Origin: Paramacrobiotus metropolitanus
Taxonomy: Eukaryota > Tardigrada > Eutardigrada > Parachela > Macrobiotidae
Direction: 5' to 3'
DNA: 64,000 bases
Assembly: GCF_019649055.1 (NCBI RefSeq)
Contig: NW_026570278.1
Span: 372,001-436,000, forward strand
This document shows positions 1-11,687 of the stretch, one piece after another. Position 1 is the first letter of the stretch, and each line of letters starts with the position of its first letter. The position numbers and the translations under genes were made by a program. A model generated the notes under the pieces. That model searched no databases. It was not told where the DNA came from and saw only the letters and a program-made list of their open reading frames with translations.

Positions 1-2870
1 CTGTCACGTTGCGGACCAAAATCAGCAATGGGCGCAACAGTGGTGCCTGCCTGGGACATACGCAGGCGCAAAGCCGCAACAGGCAGCAACGGGCCGCAAC
101 AGTGCTGCCGTGCTGCCTGGGACATATGCTGGCGCAACGCCGCAACAGGCAGCAACGGGCCGCAACAGTGCTGCCGTGCTGCCTGGGACATATGCTGGCG
201 CGACGCCGCAACAGCCGCAACACGGCTTGTAAACCGCAACAGGGAGCAACGGGCCGCAACATTGCTGCCGTGCTGCCTGGGACATATGCTGGCGCAACGC
301 CGCAACAGCCGCAACACGGCTTATAAGCCGCAACAGGCAGCAACGGGCCGCAACAGTATTGCCATGCTGCCTGGGACATATGCTGGCGCAACGCCGCAAC
401 AGCCGCAACACGGCTTGTAAACCGCAACAGGGAGCAACGGGCCGCAACATTGCTGCCGTGCTGCCTGGGACATATGCTGGCGCGACGCCGCAACAGCCGC
501 AACACGGCTTGTAAACCGCAACAGGGAGCAACGGGCCGCAACATTGCTGCCGTGCTGCCTGGGACATATGCTGGCGCAACGCCGCAACAGCCGCAACACG
601 GCTTATAAGCCGCAACAGGCAGCAACGGGCCGCAACAGTATTGCCATGCTGCCTGGGACATATGCTGGCGCAACGCCGCAACAGCCGCAACACGGCTTGT
701 AAACCGCAACAGGGAGCAACGGGCCGCAACAGTGCTGCCGTGCTGCCTGGGACATATGCTGGCGCGACGCCGCAACAGCCGCAACACGGCTTGTAAACCG
801 CAACAGGCAGCAACGGGCCGCAACATTGCTGCCGTGCTGCCTGGGACATATGCTGGCGCAACGCCGCAACAGCCGCAACACGGCTTATAAGCCGCAACAG
901 GCAGCAACGGGCCGCAACAGTATTCATGCTGCCTGGGACATATGCTGGCGCAACGCCGCAACAGCCGCAACACGGCTTGTAAGCCGCAACAGACAGCAAC
1001 AGGCAGCAACGGGCCGCAACAGTATTGCCATGCTGCCTGGGACATATGCTGGCGCAACGCCGCAACAGCCGCAACACGGCTTATATGCCGCAACAGGCAG
1101 CAACGGGCCGCAACGGGCCGCAACAGTATTGCCATGCTGCCTGGGACATATGCTGGCGCAACGCCGCAACAGCCGCAACACGGCTTATATGCCGCAACAG
1201 GCAGCAACGGGCCGCAACAGTGCTGCCGTGCTGCCTGGGACATATGCTGGCGCGACGCCGTAACAGCCGCAACACGGCTTATATGCCGCAACAGGCAGCA
1301 ACGGGCCGCAACATTGCTGCCGTGCTGCCTGGGACATATGCTGGCGCAACGCCGCAACAGCCGCAACACGGCTTATAAGCCGCAACAGGCAGCAACGGGC
1401 CGCAACAGTATTGCCATGCTGCCTGGGACATATGCTGGCGCAACGCCGCAACAGCCGCAACACGGCTTATATGCCGCAACAGGCAGCAACGGGCCGCAAC
1501 ATTGCTGCCGTGCTGCCTGGGACATATGCTGGCGCAACGCCGCAGCAGCCGCAACACGGCTTATATGCCGCAACAGGCAGCAACGGGCCGCAACATTGCT
1601 GCCGTGCTGCCTGGGACATATGCTGGCGCAACGCCGCAACAGCCGCAACACGGCTTATAAGCCGCAACAGGCAGCAACGGGCCGCAACAGTATTGCCATG
1701 CTGCCTGGGACATATGCTGGCGCAACGCCGCAACAGCCGCAACACGGCTTATATGCCGCAACAGGCAGCAACGGGCCGCAACATTGCTGCCGTGCTGCCT
1801 GGGACATATGCTGGCGCAACGCCGCAACAGCCGCAACACGGCTTATAAGCCGCAACAGGCAGCAACGGGCCGCAACAGTATTGCCATGCTGCCTGGGACA
1901 TATGCTGGCGCAACGCCGCAACAGCCGCAACACGGCTTATAAGCCGCAACAGGCAGCAACGGGCCGCAACAGTATTGCCATGCTGCCTGGGACATATGCT
2001 GGCGCAACGCCGCAACAGCCGCAACACGGCTTATATGCCGCAACAGGCAGCAACGGGCCGCAACATTGCTGCCGTGCTGCCTGGGACATATGCTGGCGCA
2101 ACGCCGCAACAGCCGCAACACGGCTTGTAAGCCGCAACAGACAGCAACAGGCAGCAACGGGCCGCAACAGTATTGCCATGCTGCCTGGGGCATATCTGGC
2201 GCAACGCCGCAACAGCCGCAACACGGCTTGTAAGCCGCAACAGACAGCAACAGGCAGCAACGGGCCGCAACAGTATTGCCATGCTGCCTGGGGCATATCT
2301 GGCGCAACGCCGCAACAGCCGCAACACGGCTTGTAAGCCGCAACAGACAGCAACAGGCAGCAACGGGTCGCAACAGTATTTGCCATGCTGCCTGGGGCAT
2401 ATCTGGCGCAACGCCGCAACAGCCGCAACACGGCTTGTAAGCCGCAACAGACAGCAACAGGCAGCAACGGGCCGCAACAGTATTGCCATGCTGCCTGGGG
2501 CATATCTGGCGCAACGCCGCAACAGCCGCAACACGGCTTGTAAGCCGCAACAGACAGCAACAGGCAGCAACGGGCCGCAACAGTATTGCCATGCTGCCTG
2601 GGACATATGCTAGCGCAACGCCGCAACAGCCGCAACACGGCTTATATGCCGCAACAGGCAGCAACGGGCCGCAACGGGCCGCAACAGTATTGCCATGCTG
2701 CCTGGGACATATGCTGGCGCAACGCCGCAACAGCCGCAACACGGCTTATATGCCGCAACAGGCAGCAACGGGCCGCAACAGTGCTGCTGTGCTGCTTGGG
2801 ACATATGCTGGCGCGACGCCGTAACAGCCGCAACATGGCTTATAAGCCGCAACGGGCAGCAAGCGGCGCA
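1..2870 (+). repeat. 94-bp minisatellite array (array 1)
   Basis: About 30 tandem copies of a GC-rich unit built from GCCGCAAC/GGCAGCAAC words and containing CTGCCTGGGACATATGCTGG. The period is 94 bp over most of the array. Units in 1-200 are shorter, and units at about 2110-2600 are variants with an extra ACAGACAGCAACAGG block and GGCATATCTGG. Because 94 is not a multiple of three, translation cycles through three frames, and all six frames stay open for long stretches. The long open frames here are therefore repeat artefacts. The left end lies outside the window. Confidence 0.95.
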
Positions 2871-5000
2871 ACACGTGCCAGCATGTGGGATAAATCGGGT
2901 TGCAACGGCGCAGTATGGCATATGGCTGTAACAGTTGTCCAAGGTTCCGGGGAACCAGGTGATCAAGATAATGAAATTTCACCGTTCGGGTATTCAAATT
3001 CGGAAGTTCCCTTGTGCGGAGGACCAATTGCGCGCAATCTCTAATATGATTGTTTTTGTTAATCTTACACAAGTGCACACATAAAATTTAAAGGAGTATA
3101 GGTAGATCTTGCAACCGTAATGGGGTTGTTCACGTTCTTTAGTGTGACCTTCCCGTTCCCTTTTTATGAATGCTCCAATTCTAGTTCCAAGTTATAATTC
3201 CGTTCCCTTCTTATTCTCTCTAACCAACCGGCTGCCCACCGCACCCCATTAGTGTATAGTATGTTCACGGGGACTAACGGTCCTCATAGTACTGTATGCG
3301 TATACTATTATACCGAGCTCCGAGCTCCGTATGTGCGGTTCGGCTCCAACATCTCTCACACCAGTTTAATGCAAGTGCAAGATACGCACTTTATAGGACC
3401 ATTCTGGCACTTTAAGCCGCAATGCATTTTCTTGTACTCCGCGATTACCCGTTGCCAAGGCGTTGCTCTCTGCTCTGTACTGTGTTGCATGAATGTGTTT
3501 TATCGCTGTACGGCAAAAAAAAACTATGGTTGACTAGATGCGCTAAAACGGCGCAGCTTGTGGCTTATGCTGCCAATCGTTATCAGCACCAACGTAAATA
3601 GCAGTAAATTGTCAAAAAGATGTGACCTTGTTGCTTTCTTATCAAGAAAACAAGTCGCCGGATAAACTCGCTGAAATTGGGGTTTTTTTCAGACAATTGA
3701 TGAAATTCTAAATTTTGACACAGTAACATTGGGGACCGATACCCGCTTCCAAAATGTTTCAGGATCAAGCTATTAGTGGTCCCCAACAGGCACAGACCCT
3801 GTTAAGTGGAAAAACTAAAGACAACAGCTACAAAGAGCGAAGATGTTTATTTACTTGAAAAAAACGCTGCCAAAATTTAAAGAAATAACCGCATTTCCCC
3901 TTATTATTCATGCTTTTAAATGAACACATTATTCCTATTTGCAGGAATGACACTTGAAGGCTTTTTCTTTTGCTTCCGTCAACTTTCCCTTTACGTTTCC
4001 GCACTTCAAATGAAATACAAGTTTGCAGATCGTGCATGCGATTCCCGGATTCTTCATTTCCATCGCACGCCCGCACTTAGCGCACTAAACAGACAAATAG
4101 CCATCAACATTGACAGCGAACGACATAATTAGACTACAATTTATCAAAAACTTAGTCACCTTTGCGGTGTCATCGTTGGAAACGACTTGTACTGCTCGCT
4201 TTCTTGCTCGGGTTGCTGGGGCAAATCCTAAGGATGCACAGAAATTAACAATGCAGATTCATTTATAACTCCCCATTACAAAATCAAGAAATACGATACG
4301 CGTCGTGGTAACTTATTTAAGTTAACATATTGCAACCTGCAGGACTATTACAGGATTCTTATCTCGGTAGTCATTGGTCCGTTTGTTGAGTGGGCTGCAC
4401 ACTTCCCATTTTTACAGCAGATTCTAGGCGACAGGCGAATCGTAAATAAAGTACTGCATGCGTATACGACTGAGATCAGTCGTAGCATTCGCTGCTAAAA
4501 GCAGCAGTTTTTAGTGAAAAAATTCCAGTGTTAACAAGATAAAATTGTGGCGTCTTCAGCGTAATTGGCCAGCTGAGAAGTATGCGTGTACCACATCCCA
4601 GCCCTTGCAAGCCATTTGTACGTGACCTAGTGGTCAGTACGTGACGTACTGGTCAGTGGTGGGTGCCGTTGGTTGTTCTGCTAGACTAACGTTGACATCA
4701 TTCTTATTTTACAGAGCAAATGTGTGCCAAGTCATTTCTGTACAATGAACATATATAATCAAGCAAGAGATGCTCGGTATGGATCCATGAGGGGAAGCTG
4801 TTTAATGCATTTTTAGCTTATTACGCATCAGAAAAAGACGTTCATTTTACTATTTAAAAACTAAATTAGAATCTGCCACATTATTTATGCTTCTGTTTGA
4901 GCGTAGTTCGGACGCCTATGTATTACCATTCTGTACTAGTACTCGCATAGAGAGTTTACAGTAGATAATTAGTGCGTGTTTATTTTTAAAAAAACGCAGT
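2871..5000. other. Intergenic DNA, no gene recognised
   Basis: AT-rich DNA follows the end of array 1. The open frames are short and show no recognisable domain, splice context or compositional bias. A small palindromic cluster (CAGTACGTGACGTACTG) lies near 4635-4651. Nothing else is supported. Confidence 0.5.
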
Positions 5001-5029
5001 GCAATTAAATCAAATTTGCTGGCCTTTTT

Positions 5030-5567
5030 ACCTGAACTGGCAAGCTTGCGCTTTTTTGCTTTGCCATCCGGTTCCGCAATCTCTGAAACGATACGCCAAA
5101 AAAATTTAACTGCATAGCAGCGCACATAATCTCATTGCTATAATCTGTGGTGCTTTGCGTAAAGCGGATTTTTGGAAAGAACGTGATTTTAAACTGCAAG
5201 GAATTATTAGAAAGCAGTTTGTCACCTTCACTGGAAGACTCGTCCTCCGAAGATTTTGACTCGGTAAGGGGAGCAACAGTGCTGCTAACTTTTAAGGCTG
5301 TCGGCGATGCAATCCGTTCGCCAGGCGGGACACGTGCACCCGTTGAACTGGACTGCTGCGTCTCACCAGTGTTGTCTGCGGATGCGGAAGTTGAGGGCGC
5401 GTTAATGGCGCCGATAGCCGAGTGAGTTATGACTGCTGGTTCGACGCTCGTCAAACTGGGCACAGCAGGTATGCTCTCCTGATTAGCGGCAGAGTCCGAA
5501 GGCTTTTCGTTCGTAACGGGAGATTGGTCTGGACCCGCAGCGGCCGTGCCCGAGATACCTAAGTGTC
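5030..5567 (-). CDS. Possible two-exon fragment of a Ser/Thr/Glu-rich protein with a basic NLS-like tract
   Basis: The product is not recognised. On the minus strand, an acceptor-like TTTGACACTTAG near 5567 opens a frame of about 105 codons rich in Ser, Thr, Ala, Pro and Glu, ending in an acidic-serine stretch (SSEDESSSE). A GT after GAAG (about 5242) and an AG in CGTTTCAG (about 5090) join in phase to a second short segment reading EIAEPDGKAKKRKLASSG. That segment ends at a GTAAAA donor near 5030. The coding-like composition and matched phase suggest internal exons of a nuclear protein. The first donor (GTGACA) is weak, and the outer exons were not found. It could also be chance. Confidence 0.3.
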
Positions 5568-5659
5568 AAAATAAATCTGTGTTGGAGGATAATTTTGTTT
5601 TCACATGACAGCATCACTGTGCAATGCACTCATCACTGTGCAATGCACTCTTAATAGAA

Positions 5660-6060
5660 GCTAAGTTGCTGCTTGTTTTTTTTATTTTTGAGTTGGAGGA
5701 AGGACGATACTGCAAAAAGGAAAAAAAGACGTACACATAGAGATAACTCTCCAAAAATTGCTGAACTTAAGAGACGACCGCCACCTACACACGGAGAGAT
5801 CAAAAACTCGTTCAAACACATTAGTAGAGACCAAACAAGCCAACTTCCAATCGCGAGTATCGTTATTTGTTTAGACTCCAGAAGGATGCTTACTTTATGT
5901 ATATAGGCAGTAACACATTTTTAGTTTTCCAACCTCTCAACAGTCTTTCATTTTGTAATTCTTTTCTGCAGTTCTCATTGTCATAGAGCGCTTTACACGC
6001 ATCTGCGGTCGTTTCAGAATTATTTTGGCAGACCTTCCATGAGACTCGAAAGTTACGTAA
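5660..6060. other. Region between the candidate exon and array 2
   Basis: A plus-strand frame at about 5690-5850 encodes a Lys/Arg-rich stretch (KRKKRRTHRDNSPKIAELK) that looks mildly coding, but no start or splice sites define it. The direct repeat CATCACTGTGCAATGCACTC occurs twice at about 5610-5650. No gene is claimed. Confidence 0.3.
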
Positions 6061-6068
6061 TTATGTAT

Positions 6069-7030
6069 TTACACGTGTTGCGGCTGTTGCGGCGTCGCGC
6101 CAGCATATGTCCCAGGCAGCACGGCAGCAATGTTGCGGCCCGTTGCTGCCTGTTGCAGTTTACAAGCCGTGTTGCGGCGTCGCGCCAGCATATGTCCCAG
6201 GCAGCACGGCAGCACTGTTGCGGCCCGTTGCTGCCTGTTGCGGCATATAAGCCGTGTTGCGGCTGTTGCGGCGTTGCGCCAGCATATGTCCCAGGCAGCA
6301 TGGCAATACTGTTGCGGCCCGTTGCTGTTGTGCGTTGCGGCCACGGCAGCAATGTTGCGGCCCGTTGCTGCCTGTTGCGCAAGCCGTGTTGCGGCGCGCC
6401 AGCATATGTCAAAGGCAGCACGGCAGCACTGTTGCGGCCGTTGCTGCCTGTTGCGGCATATAAGCCGTGTTGCGGTTGTTGCGGCGTCGCGCCAGCATAT
6501 GTCAAGGCAGCACAGCAGCACTGTTGCGGCCCGTTGCTGCCTGTTGCGGCATATAAGCCGTGTTGCGACATGTTGCGGCGTCGCGCCAGCATATGTCCCA
6601 GGCAGCACAGCAGCAATGTTGCGGCCCGTTGCTGCCTGTTGCGGCATATAAGCCGTGTTGCGGCTGTTGCGGCGTCGCGCCAGCATATGTCCCAGGCAGC
6701 ACAGCAGCAATGTTGCGGCCCGTTGCTGCCTGTTGCGGCATATAAGCCGTGTTGCGGCTGTTGCGGCGTCGCGCCAGCATATGTCAAAGGCAGCACGGCA
6801 GCACTGTTGCGGCCCGTTGCTGCCTGTTGCGGCATATAAGCCGTGTTGCGGCTGTTGCGGCGTCGCGCCAGCATATGTCCCAGGCAGCACAGCAGCAATG
6901 TTGCGGCCCGTTGCTGCCTGTTGCGGCTTACAAGCCGTGTTGCGGCTGTTGCGGCGTTGCGCCAGCATATGTCCCAGGCAGCACGGCAGCACTGTTGCGG
7001 CCCGTTGCTATGTGTTGCGGCTTGGAATGA
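6069..7030 (-). repeat. 94-bp minisatellite array (array 2), inverted relative to array 1
   Basis: About 10-11 copies of the same unit as in array 1, here as its reverse complement (CCAGCATATGTCCCAGGCAG, GTTGCGGCCCGTTGCTGCC). Regular units are 94-95 bp apart (6560, 6655, 6749, 6843). Units at about 6180-6550 are shortened by internal deletions, so this array is more degraded. As in array 1, long open frames in several registers are by-products of the repeat. Confidence 0.95.
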
Positions 7031-7089
7031 TTGATGCGCCGATACTGTCGCGCAACGCATGATCTTGGTACGGATTGAGCCAGTCCTAG

Positions 7090-7640
7090 CATAAAAATCA
7101 TAACATTACGTATACCAAGATCATATTACAGTCCCCCGGTGGACATTAAGATTAGCTTATCATCCTTATATAATCACGAGCAACGAACACGTTCCCTTGC
7201 CCGCTGTCTGAGCACACGACTGCGAGATTTCTGGTTAGTCTAAGAAGAGGCCAAAAGCTGGATCGGTAGATCCCACGGATAGTAGGACTGTCAGAAGCGC
7301 ACTGTAATTACATGATTTACATCAGATGAATCTTGTCAAGTGTAAGAGGAATGACATATTTACTTTTACAGTATTCGACTGGGATCATTGGATACACTGT
7401 TTAATTTTCTGCCTCGTCTCTCGGCAAGAAGTGCACCGGATTGTGACCGGATGCATGGATATGGGAAAGTCCGAATTAATTGCAACAACATGTGCCGCGT
7501 ATTATTATGCGCCGGTTGCGGTGGGTCTCCAATCAGAGACATAATATCCAATCAGACACATAATATTTCTTCGGAATCTGTTTCGATATAACAAAGGCGT
7601 GTTATCGCGGAACTTGATTCCTGCTTTGCCCCGGTGTTGT
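7090..7640. repeat. Dispersed segmental repeat, copy 1 (second copy at 45585-46100)
   Basis: Matches 45585-46100 in the same orientation over several blocks: CCAAGATCATATTA, GATTTCTGGTTAGT, GCCAAAAGC, ATTTACTTTTACAGT and a common 3' part ending near TGCCCCG. The copies differ by many substitutions and small indels, so the duplication is old. Both carry a short frame with similar Cys-rich residues (CRVLLCAGC versus CRVLIYACC), but this is too weak to call a gene. Confidence 0.6.
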
Positions 7641-7659
7641 GTCTAAACATGCTGAGCCA

Positions 7660-8597
7660 CGAGCTGCTTTTTAGCGAATTTTAGATTTCACAAAACAAGT
7701 TCCGTACAGTTCGACGTGCGGGTAGAAGTTGGCGTTACGGGTTATTTTACGTCCGTTCGCGACGTAAGGCGCCGTAACCCAACGTCGTTCGCTGACGCGT
7801 AAAAACTATCTGGCTTACGTGGATCTGTGCAACGGCTCAGCCTTTTGGCTGAGCGATAAGCCAGTGTTTGCTGCCTGTGGATCTTTGTTGTGTGCTCTAA
7901 TCGCCTCCCCGAGAGCAAGTTGGTCACGCTCTCGACACTCTCGATTCGATTTAATTTTCAGCTATATGTCACTGCAAGTGTGCATGCGTACACGCATTTT
8001 AAACGATTCTCAGTCGGCTATCGTACTGTTTATGTGACGCAGTAGTTTCTAGTGTACGGAGCCTATACCATGTGAAATCTAAAATTCTCTTTTGACTAAC
8101 CCACTTGCACGGTTTCGATAAGCCATAATTTATTGGTTTTAGCAAAGTAAGTTTCATTATGTTTAATCATCTGTGGCGCTTGCTTTATACATATAAGCAA
8201 TTCTTAGGGGAAAAAATATACTGGTAAATAGCTGCATAAAACTTGGTAATAAGTTTACTAAAATTTTTCTTGTTACTTGAGTACATCCGATACCAAATTT
8301 TAATAAAGTTTTGTAATCTATGGTTTTTAAGTGTGAAAATGCTCTCCGAATATCCCGTTTAAAAACTAAGTCTACAAGGAAAGGAAATAACTCACGTTTA
8401 GGGCCTCGGTATTGGCACAAGTCCGCCGGTCTGCTTCGGAGTTGCGACCGGTGAGTTGCAAAAGGAACCGTACCTCAAGCAGCCAGTTGCCGAATACTCT
8501 GCAAACCGGGAAGCGCCTCTCCGATATGACGGTACCAGATAATCAAAACCACCTACGTTATGGTCGGCGTTGTTTCTGTGCCAATGTACGCCTGTAG
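7660..8597. other. Unassigned intergenic DNA
   Basis: No coding region, RNA gene or clear repeat was recognised. Open frames are short and without domain features. A GC-richer patch at about 8420-8590 is open on the plus strand for about 60 codons but shows no homology that I recognise. Confidence 0.4.
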
Positions 8598-9644
8598 CCG
8601 GCAGAAAGGTTTACGGGTTAATGGTTTACGATCAATGGCGCCGCGTAAACCTTTCTGCCGGAAGCGTAAACCTTTCTGCCGGATGCGTAAACCTTTCTGC
8701 CGGATTGCTAGCGGCATCCATTGATAAGACAATTGCACCACTATTGCCATTCAGAGCCATTGTGCGTAGGTGTTCCAACCAGTAGCAGAGCTAGATCGTT
8801 CTCGAAAAATCACATGTTGCGGCAGAAAGGATTAGGCTAAAAAAACCTTTTTCCTTGATACGTAAAACTTTTTCATTGACAGCGTAAACCTTTCTGCCGG
8901 CGGCACCTTTGAAGCATTAACCTTTCTCTCGGAGCCGTAAACATTTTTGCCAGCGGCATCTTTGATGCGTAAACCTTTCTGTCAAACTTCGTAAACCTTT
9001 CTGTCAAACTGTGTAAACCTTTTTGCAGGGCCATTGTTTTCATTCTATGATGTTACAAAGGCGTTATTGTGCGCATCACGGCCCATAAGCAGCCATATGA
9101 GGTGTGCTACGACAACGAAAGCGGCCTCTCTAGAGTATAAATTGGAAATGCCATTATGCATTTCGCACTTACGTTGTTGCCGTTCCAGTGTTCTGTTTAT
9201 TTTCACAGAAAGGTCGAAATTTGGCACGGCGAGCATTTCTTAACACAGGTACTGGAAATGAATGGTGGCCAAAATGATAGGGCGCCGTATAGGAAGGATG
9301 TATGGCTATTATAAGCGGAAACCGGGCAGTAGGGCGCCGCTTTAAAAATTTGATCGCTTGATAAAAAATCACTTGATTTTATCGGTGAAAACTGTCTACA
9401 TGTATAAAACAAAATGTGCATACACGTGACACTACCTTATTTGCACTTAAAAAGCAAGCCGAAATTGTTAGCGTAATCCGCTGTTTTGAGGACGCGTATT
9501 CTCTGTGTCTAACGCGGCAGCAGCATTAGCATTTCGTTTGACAACAGCCAAGTTTAAACACTGCTCCTAAAATGTCTCAATATGAGATTGTGCACGTTTT
9601 TATGGCTACCCGGAAGGTTGATGGGCCTAAATGCGCATAATACC

Positions 9645-9945
9645 GTCCTTTATTATTATTATTATCATTGCAACTACAGTAGCCAAACTCCATTACGGAG
9701 ACTTTACACCCCTAGGTGAAAAACTTTGGGCTTTTAGGCTATTGGACAACATTTTTTGTTTAATTTTGAAAATTTTATACTTTTTTCGGTTTGATTTTAT
9801 GGGATAAAAGTTACCCACCTAGGAATCGAACCCAGAACATACAGCCAGACGTACTACCACCAGTCTATGGGCAATTAACATTAAATATCTGATTATTATT
9901 ATTAATGGTTATTATTATGATTATTATTATTATTATTACATCACA
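9645..9945. repeat. ATT/TTA-rich simple repeats flanking a tRNA-like segment
   Basis: Runs of TTATTATTATTATTATC near 9647 and of ATTATTATTAATGGTTATTATTATG near 9888-9940 lie inside the larger inverted-repeat element. They look like simple-sequence tails on either side of a tRNA-like segment. Confidence 0.7.
9812..9873 (-). ncRNA. tRNA-derived (SINE-like) segment lacking an anticodon arm
   Basis: Read on the minus strand from 9873, the seven bases TGCCCAT pair fully (with two G-U pairs) with GTGGGTA ending at 9812. An intact T arm precedes the 3' strand, with stem CTGGG/CCTAG around a seven-base loop TTCGATT. This includes a consensus pol III B box, GGGTTCGATTCC (9822-9833). A D-arm/A-box-like stretch is present (TAGACTGGTGGTAGT). 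Only about 11 nt lie between the D and T arms, so no anticodon arm can form. It is best read as a tRNA pseudogene or SINE head inside the surrounding element. Confidence 0.45.
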
Positions 9946-11373
9946 AAATGAAAATAACGGCCCGGCATAAAGTTTTATGCTGTCAATGAAATAGGTTGAC
10001 GCATCCGGCAGAAAGGTTTAAGCTTCAAAGGTGCCGCTGGCAGAAAGGTTTACGGATCCGGCAGAAAGGTTTATGTAGTTCGGCTAGAAGGTTTATGCGG
10101 CTTCTTTGATCGTAAACCATTAACCCGTAAACCTTTCTGCGGATGACTTACGCCCACAGAGCCAACCAAACAAATCCACTCATAGTTTTAATGCAATTTA
10201 AAGCAAATGTCCACAAATTTTAGAGCCCAGCTTTTCCTTAGCTTTGTTACTGTCCTTCTATTTTTAATTTTCCTGCTGAAATACAAACGATCGAAAAATA
10301 ACGGGACCTCTGGGTAACGGTAATGCGTTTTCCTGAATTTTTGACAATAGTTCGTCATAACTAAGCTGGCAGATGTAGTGCCCATAAACGATTTTCTGGC
10401 CAACGTTAGCAAATATTTCTGCTGGAAATTCTAGCGAAACAGTGTCTGTGACGTTTCTGGAGTGCGTGGGCTCTTTATTGAATGTACGTACCTAATTTTA
10501 GCGTCACACATGATGCACTTCTTTGAACCGACGTTTTCCAGCGAAGCGAAGTTTTCACTAAATTTTCGAATTAAAAGTCGCAAACTGGGCATCTACACAA
10601 TCTAAAGTTTGTATTCTTCGACTGTCAGATCGCTACAGCCCAAGATACGAAATTCCAGGATGCTGGTCAAGCAACCATTTCCGGCCGTCTATGTAGAACG
10701 AGCGTAACGCTGATACGACAAACCCGTGACAGATCGGCATTTGTAATGTGAGGACTTTTCTAAACTTAGAACACAGTGAGTCACAGATGCCGCAGCGCCG
10801 CCATTTAAGACAACTAGCGCTTTTCGTGCCTCTTCTCCATTTGTGAAGTTAATGTGTTGATAGGTGTGACCTCCTGGCCATTTCTCGACACAAGGCAATC
10901 TAATCAAAAAGTTTCCGTTCTGACAAATGTACGTTTCATTGACCTATTGGTCTGCATGTTCTCAACTATTCTAGCAAAAGCGAGAAAATATTTTAAAAAC
11001 TGAATCAGTTTTTTCTGAATGCTCTTTCTTTTGTGTAGCTTGACCCTTTTTTTTGGTTCTTAAATTTGACCTCTGTAGCAGAGCTGACGGAATCAAGCAC
11101 AAAATTAATAAAAATTAGTAAAAAAAATGCATTGTACTATTTGGGGAGCAAGATTTACTTTTTAGTGATTTACCCTGCCGCAGCACCCTGGGGCGGAAGA
11201 AGCCCGGTACAAGGTAGTCAGGAAGTCAAAAAGTACGCATTGATTCGCCCTCTTGATGTTTAAAGCAGCGCGACTTTAAGGAGCTCTGTTTTCTGCAAAA
11301 GTAATAAAAACTTAAATACTGTATACAAAAATCAGGCAAACAAGATACAAATTAAGCGCATGAAAATGAGATA

Positions 11374-11687
11374 CTTTGTATGGGGCCTTAAGTTTTCATC
11401 TCATTCAGTACGGGAAATTTTGTTTTCCCCCGCACATGTGCCGCTTAGTCGCTTACACGAATGCCGCCTAAAGTTGGCTGCAGCTAAAAACCATTTTCTG
11501 GCCAACTCAATTGCGCAACTGAACAATAGAGCAGAGACAACTCAGATAACGGCAAACGTGTTGCCGCAGCGCAAGCGGCTTCAAAATGCAGTCAGCTTTG
11601 AACGCGTAAGCGACGAAGCGGCACGTGTGCGGGGAAAACAAAATTTCCCGTACTATATGAGGGGAAAACTTAAGGCCCCATACGAAG
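11374..11687. mobile_element. 314-bp MITE with TA target duplication and known empty site
   Basis: Terminal inverted repeats of about 85 bp start CTTTGTATGGGGCCTTAAG (left) and end CTTAAGGCCCCATACGAAG (right). TA lies on both sides (11372-11373 and 11688-11689). Copy B of the segmental duplication reads GAGG-TA-ATAGAAGCC at the matching place, a clean empty site. There is no transposase; the open frame spanning it is a shadow of the inverted repeat. A related element sits at 57452-57788. The TA duplication points to Tc1/mariner-type mobilisation. Confidence 0.85.

Larger units (their letters stand above)
8598..10142. mobile_element. Non-autonomous inverted-repeat element with subterminal motif array
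   Basis: The ends are a 37/38-nt terminal inverted repeat beginning CCGGCAGAAAGGTTTACGGG: left arm 8598-8635, right arm 10106-10142, differing by one base. Between them the motif GTAAACCTTTCTGCCGG or close variants recurs at least nine times. It lies in one orientation from about 8640 to 9025 and in the opposite orientation from about 10005 to 10090. Many short subterminal repeats of this kind are typical of transposase-binding sites in cut-and-paste elements. There is no transposase ORF. No clean target-site duplication was visible, so the superfamily is undetermined. Confidence 0.7.

Noticed and set aside
942-2336. 464-codon open frame (and many similar ones) in the left 3 kb
   Set aside because: They are translations of the 94-bp minisatellite. 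All six frames are open and the peptides are cyclic permutations of the same repeat.
1-7030. CRISPR-like array of spaced repeats
   Set aside because: No unique spacers: the entire 94-bp unit is repeated, and the DNA is eukaryotic.
6053-7060. 335-codon open frame on the minus strand
   Set aside because: Same minisatellite in inverted orientation; no start context, splice sites or domain.
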